Below are positions 25,001-27,142 of a stretch of DNA of 27,142 nucleotides, one piece after another. Source of the DNA: Thauera sp. (GTDB lineage Bacteria; Pseudomonadota; Gammaproteobacteria; Burkholderiales; Rhodocyclaceae); NCBI GenBank assembly GCA_003446655.1, contig DMCZ01000217.1, forward strand, positions 21,147 through 48,288, in the 5' to 3' direction. The notes under the pieces are model-generated. The model saw only the letters and a list, made by a program, of their open reading frames with translations, did not search any database and was not told where the DNA came from. The translations under genes and the position numbers were made by a program. Positions within the stretch are counted from its first letter, which is position 1; the number at the start of each line of letters is the position of its first letter.

Positions 25001-25453
25001 ATAGCGGAAGCCGTACAGCGGCTGGGCGCGGCAGTCGAAGACGTCGAGGCCGGCGCGGGTCTTCTCGACGTAGGGCGGGAACAGGCCATGCTCGACGTGC
25101 TCGATCAGCGCGTCGTTGAAGCGCACCTGTTCGGTGAGCGCGAAGCCGCGCGCCTGCAAGCGCTCGGCAAAGCGCGGCAGCGCGGTGTAGCCGAGGCGCT
25201 GGTCGAAGGGGCCGTGCGCCGGGAAGCGGATGGCATCGCTCGGGCCCGCCACGAGGCTGTAGTCGAGGCGCGCGGCATGGCGTGCGATCTCGCGCGCCTG
25301 CAGGCGGGAGGTCTTGAGTTCGTGCCACAGCAGCCCCCCCCCTGCCACCACCGCCACCAGCAGCACGATGACGATGAGGGCGGCGAGCACACGCCAGGGG
25401 CGCAGCGGGCGCGAGGCGGACGGCTGCGCAGGGGACGAAACCTCTGGATTCAC
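22088..25453 (-). CDS. Very large class A penicillin-binding protein (GT51 plus transpeptidase)
   Basis: This protein of about 1121 residues has a short basic N-terminus and one membrane helix (about 20-42, VLAALIVIVLLVAVVAGGGL), so most of it is periplasmic. A GT51 transglycosylase region follows (about 125-235; ALLFIENRDLLDE and DAPGGSTLATQIEKY), with a diverged EDxxFxxH motif. The penicillin-binding transpeptidase shows SxxK as STAK (serine near 505), SxN as SIN (near 611) and KTG as GGKTGTG (near 930). About 320 residues separate SxN from KTG, unusually far. After about residue 985 comes a low-complexity Pro/Glu/Gly tail with VPEGE-like repeats. GTG 25453 is chosen because it lies just before the basic/membrane segment. 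It polymerises and cross-links peptidoglycan. Confidence 0.85.
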   Translation of the reverse strand: MNPEVSSPAQPSASRPLRPWRVLAALIVIVLLVAVVAGGGLLWHELKTSRLQAREIARHAARLDYSLVAGPSDAIRFPAHGPFDQRLGYTALPRFAERLQARGFALTEQVRFNDALIEHVEHGLFPPYVEKTRAGLDVFDCRAQPLYGFRYPWRGYERFEDVPAIVAQALLFIENRDLLDESRPTLNPAVDWVRFARAALGQLGRMVNADLDAPGGSTLATQIEKYRHSPDGITLDAREKLRQMVSASVRAYREGEQTLPVRRRLVLDYLNTVPLSAAPGHGEVNGLGDGLWVWFGADFDRVNALLSAPEGEGAERIAQGQALRQVVALMIAHRRPSWYLAGGREELTRSTDAHLRLLAEAGLISPALRDAALGQPLVYRDLAADPAVVPANPGKGTTAVRARLAGMLGTSLYGLDRLDARMSTTLHGGLQQAVSDYLGRLGDPAFARSQGLIGERMLHPATLGAVRYSFTLVERTEGGNRVRVQTDTTDQPLDINEGSKLELGSTAKLRVLATYLELVAELHGRLSALDVPALRRVEVDGQDRLTRWAIDHLATAADRSLPAMLEAALERRFSANPGEGFFTGGGRHVFGNFNASDNGREPTLREALQASINLPFVRLMREIVRHTMYQVPGSTARLLEDNQDPRRVEYLARFADREGQAFLRRFWRKYQGRSAEEMRSMLLDGLRPGADRLAAVFRYLEPEAPPAALAAFLGRRLGDGALSEARIGQLYARHAPDAFDLPDRGYVARVHPLELWLVAFRLQHPEATLADAVAASEKERQEVYRWLFRTRAKGAQDSRIFTLLEVEAFLDIHRRWARLGYPFGHLVPSLATALGSSGDRPAALAELMGIIINDGRRLPTRRIDTVRFAADTPYETAFAVRPAEGEQVMAPEVAQALRGALSDVVEGGTARRLAGAFKLADGTELALGGKTGTGDNRIVVKGRAGLAMNRTATFVFYLGPRHFGTLTAYVIGPDAASYRFTSGLPVQILKSMGPLLIPHLEPASADACLPPPLSAGAAAAGAGEEGAVEDAEAAPEADGQSEEAGLSMRAVPEGAPTGGADGQVPEGEVPDGLVPEGELPEGELREGEGAASRVREGRITGVVEGAVPPAGVPAPRITPAE
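22191..22280 (-). repeat. 15-bp tandem repeat in the penicillin-binding protein tail
   Basis: Six imperfect 15-base units start at 22191, 22206, 22221, 22236, 22251 and 22266; the + strand pattern resembles TCGCCTTCGGGGACC. Each encodes five residues of the VPEGE / VPDGL / LPEGE type on the minus strand. It is near the protein C-terminus and may vary in copy number. Confidence 0.75.
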
Positions 25454-25475
25454 TGGAGAACGGACCGATATTGCA

Positions 25476-25506
25476 TTGCGGCAATTATCCCCAATCCGTG
25501 CCGCAA
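25476..25506 (-). promoter_or_regulatory. Inverted repeat before the penicillin-binding protein gene
   Basis: TTGCGGCA (25476-25483) and TGCCGCAA (25499-25506) are perfect 8-base complements with a 15-base spacer, 23-53 bases before the GTG start. On the minus strand a GATAAT -10-like hexamer lies inside the spacer, so a bound repressor or hairpin there could control the gene. No good -35 was found. Confidence 0.4.
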
Positions 25507-25621
25507 AAATGACGCTGTTACATGCGCACCACACCGCGCGCGGCCTGCCGCGCAGGCGTGCACGCACTCAGGGCCGGCACACGCTCTCGACGGGTCGGCG
25601 GGCAGGCTCAGCCCCCTCGGG

Positions 25622-26557
25622 CTAGTCGACCTTGGAATGATTGTGGTGGCGCGCCTTCAGGCTGGTCGAAGGCAGGATTCCGAAGGTCTCGCGGTAGAGC
25701 TCGGCGAAGCGGCCCAGGTGCGTGAAACCGAACTCGAGGGCGACCGCGGTGACGTTGGCGACCCGGCTCGCCGGATCCATCAGCGTGGTATAGACGTGCT
25801 CGAGCTTCTTCTTGCGGATATAGGCCTTGGGCGTCATGCGCGCCTGCTTCTCGAACAGCAGGTAGAGCGAGCGGACGCTGAGGCCGGCATGGTGGGCCAG
25901 GCGCTCGGCGGTGATGTCGTGGCGGACGTTGTCCTCGATGAACTGGACCACGCGCGCGAAGCAACGCGCCTGCGCATCGGGCTCCTCGTTCAGGCAGCCC
26001 TGGTCGAGAGCGGCGATCAGCTTGCAGGTCAGCACGCGCGCGTAGTTGTGCAGGATCTCGGGCGACGCCAGCTCGGACTCGAGCTCCTCACGCACCAGCT
26101 CGCACAGTTTCAGGAATCGCTGCCATTCTTCGGCGCGCAGCGGAGCCGTACTGAATGCGGCGCCCCCCTCCGGCCTGATCCAGCCGTGTGCCTGGCAGAG
26201 TTCGTTCACCGTCTCGGCCGGCAGCCTGACAACAAGGCATTCGAAATCGTCCGAGCAGTTCAATGCCCCGGACTGCATCGCCGGCCGCAGGAACACGTGC
26301 CCGGCACCGATGGGTCGGGCATGCCGGGGCAGGGATGGCCTGCACTGGCCATTCAGGATGAGGTGCAGGTCATAGCTTCCTTCCGCCGCGGCCTTCATTG
26401 AACCAGCCGATTCGCCGCTGCGTGTCTGGGAGAGGTCGACCACGTCATGGCTGACCGGCCAATCGGCGGGAAGATCCGCTTCGCTACCGGCCGTGTGGCG
26501 CAGCTTGATGGCGGCCCCCATCCGGCTATCCGCTTGAAATGCGCTTCGAGTGGGCAC
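25622..26557 (-). CDS. AraC-family transcriptional regulator downstream of a glycine riboswitch
   Basis: This protein of about 311 residues has an N-terminal sensor of the AraC_binding_2/FeaR-like type (about 15-190; YDLHLILNGQCRPSLPRHAR, FECLVVRLPAETVNEL) and a C-terminal pair of helix-turn-helix motifs (ITAERLAHHAGLSVRSLYLL; VANVTAVALEFGFTHLGRFA). GTG 26557 is preferred because AAGGAG lies six bases before it. ATGs at 26584 and 26605 would add 9 or 16 residues but lack such a site. A tandem glycine riboswitch with its own promoter lies immediately upstream in the same direction. The regulator is therefore probably made in response to glycine. The penicillin-binding protein gene follows after 168 bases. 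Its target genes are unknown. Confidence 0.88.
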   Translation of the reverse strand: MPTRSAFQADSRMGAAIKLRHTAGSEADLPADWPVSHDVVDLSQTRSGESAGSMKAAAEGSYDLHLILNGQCRPSLPRHARPIGAGHVFLRPAMQSGALNCSDDFECLVVRLPAETVNELCQAHGWIRPEGGAAFSTAPLRAEEWQRFLKLCELVREELESELASPEILHNYARVLTCKLIAALDQGCLNEEPDAQARCFARVVQFIEDNVRHDITAERLAHHAGLSVRSLYLLFEKQARMTPKAYIRKKKLEHVYTTLMDPASRVANVTAVALEFGFTHLGRFAELYRETFGILPSTSLKARHHNHSKVD

Positions 26558-26604
26558 AACGGGCTCCTTGGCTGGACAAGTCATGCACTGCAGGAGGGCA
26601 GCCA
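26557..26604 (-). promoter_or_regulatory. Predicted translational expression platform of the riboswitch
   Basis: On the minus strand the AraC ribosome-binding site AGGAG (26568-26564) can pair with upstream CTCCT (26596-26592). Alternatively TGGCTG (26604-26599) can pair with CAGCCA (26574-26569), directly before that site. The two pairings are mutually exclusive in simple secondary structure: one hides the ribosome-binding site, the other leaves it free. No transcription terminator was seen between the aptamers and the gene. A GTGAAC/GTTCAC hairpin (26625-26639) also lies in the leader. The switch model is inference. Confidence 0.45.
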
Positions 26605-26664
26605 CCCCATGCTGACGGATTGACGTGAACCTTGTTCACACGCGCTGGCATGTGTGGTGCCGCC

Positions 26665-26856
26665 TCTCCCCCTGTCCTTTTACCTGAGAGTTTCGACTCC
26701 GACTGGAGTCCGCCCCTTCGGTGGGTCGCCCGCCAGCCTGCCGCGTGCGACCGCTCTCCAGTCGGCCAATCAAATCTGCGGTCCCGGGTGCCTGAGCGAT
26801 CATGGGAGTTTGCGCCTTCGGCGGAGGTATTGCCTACCTCTCTCTCCCGCAAATTT
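26665..26856 (-). ncRNA. Tandem glycine riboswitch (two aptamers)
   Basis: Read on the minus strand, aptamer 1 (about 26852-26775) has GGGAGAGAG, CCGCCGAAGGCGCAAACTCC, then CTCAGGCACCCGGGACCGCA, with TGCGG/CCGCA closing P1. A short linker leads to aptamer 2 (about 26768-26667): TGGAGAGCG, CACCGAAGGGGCGGACTCC, then the near-invariant AAACTCTCAGGTAAAAGGAC followed by AG. These are the conserved core pieces of the gcvT-type glycine riboswitch, in tandem order and spacing. A sigma70-like promoter sits just upstream. The element usually precedes glycine-cleavage or glycine-transport genes, but here the next gene is an AraC regulator. Confidence 0.93.
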
Positions 26857-26862
26857 CTCGAC

Positions 26863-26890
26863 ATTTTATAAAACTATCGACATTCGTCAA
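26863..26890 (-). promoter_or_regulatory. Sigma70-like promoter of the riboswitch transcript
   Basis: On the minus strand TTGACG (26890-26885) and TAAAAT (26868-26863) are separated by 16 bases, close to the -35 and -10 consensus. Transcription would start near 26856, right at the first aptamer. This supports the strand and independence of the riboswitch unit. Confidence 0.65.
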
Positions 26891-27025
26891 GCGCGATATT
26901 TCGTCGGCGCGCTACATCGTCAGTGCAGCGCGGAAGGGCGAATAAGCAATCCACATTTTCTTGGTTCGGCCTGTCGGTTGGCGCGGATAGTCTTTCTCCG
27001 TCGAAACCACTCCAGAGAACACGCC

Positions 27026-27142
27026 GTGAACCTCAACCCCCTTCGCCGCACCCTGCTCGCCCTCACCCTCGCCGCCGGCCTGGTCGGCGGCGCGCAGGCG
27101 CAGACCACCCTGCTCAATGTGTCCTACGACCCGACACGCGAG
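27026..27142 (+). CDS. Periplasmic sulfate/thiosulfate-binding protein of an ABC transporter, 3' end outside the window
   Basis: Only the first 39 residues are present: a basic start and hydrophobic core (NLNPLRRTLLALTLAAGLVG), a signal cleavage site after AQA, then TTLLNVSYDPTRE. The LLNVSYDPTRE segment is the conserved start of mature Sbp/CysP-type sulfate- or thiosulfate-binding proteins, which feed the CysTWA importer. The start is GTG 27026 with a weak AGAGA site before it. It is divergent from the riboswitch-AraC unit and shares about 135 bases of upstream DNA with it, including AATAAGCAATCCACATTTTC, which could hold regulator sites. Which of Sbp or CysP it is cannot be decided from this piece. 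Confidence 0.88.
   Translation, partial: MNLNPLRRTLLALTLAAGLVGGAQAQTTLLNVSYDPTRE

Noticed and set aside
22457..26401. Very long plus-strand open frame of about 1314 codons
   Set aside because: It is antisense to the penicillin-binding protein and AraC genes. Its translation is low-complexity Arg/Ala/Gln sequence typical of shadow frames in GC-rich DNA, with no family signature.
26581..26605. ATG starts at 26605 and 26584 for the AraC gene
   Set aside because: Neither has a ribosome-binding site, whereas GTG 26557 has AAGGAG at ideal spacing and the extra residues look non-family. They remain formal alternatives.
1..27142. Searched by eye for tRNA, rRNA, CRISPR arrays and phage structural genes
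   Set aside because: No cloverleaf with a T-loop GTTCGA-type core in context, no rRNA segments, no regular repeat-spacer pattern and no phage structural proteins were recognised.

Overview
The window is GC-rich, densely coding DNA that reads like a chromosome segment of a betaproteobacterium of the Thauera/Azoarcus (Rhodocyclales) type. This placement is an inference from codon usage and gene content: a NahR-like regulator, an AAHS aromatic-acid transporter, AmiE with NorQ/NorD-type partners, an SbtA-like carrier with a CbbR-type LysR, and a tandem glycine riboswitch. No rRNA, tRNA or CRISPR array was seen.

Positions 1 to about 8650 are accessory DNA. Two related short tyrosine recombinases, same strand and about 74% identical over their shared 188 residues by hand alignment, bracket a small aromatic-catabolism block. 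The block holds a NahR-like LysR, a salicylate/3-hydroxybenzoate-type flavin monooxygenase and an aromatic acid/H+ symporter. Around them lie broken genes: a LysR C-terminal fragment, an IS21 istB remnant ending 12 bases before the NahR-like gene, and a meta-cleavage-type hydrolase remnant with a frameshift and a stop. A small tautomerase is intact. After the second recombinase come toxin-antitoxin leftovers: a Phd antitoxin without its toxin, and a ParD antitoxin whose ParE partner is truncated and fused to a RhuM fragment.

Positions 8700 to 12400 carry an apparent operon of aliphatic amidase (amiE), a NorQ/CbbQ AAA+ ATPase and a NorD/CbbO VWA protein, with an inverted-repeat-rich leader. 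Positions 12600 to 22070 look like ordinary backbone: a PilZ/YcgR protein, a D-2-hydroxyacid dehydrogenase, murB with a PACE efflux gene, a rhodanese, an MFS transporter, an SbtA-like carrier divergent from a CbbR-type LysR, and an SLC13-type transporter with RCK_C domains.

Positions 22088 to 27142 contain a very large class A penicillin-binding protein with a repeat-rich C-terminal tail, an AraC regulator, and a sulfate-binding protein gene running off the window end. The most unusual element is a tandem glycine riboswitch with its own sigma70-like promoter. It reads toward the AraC gene rather than a glycine-cleavage or transporter gene, and two mutually exclusive pairings around the AraC ribosome-binding site suggest translational control.
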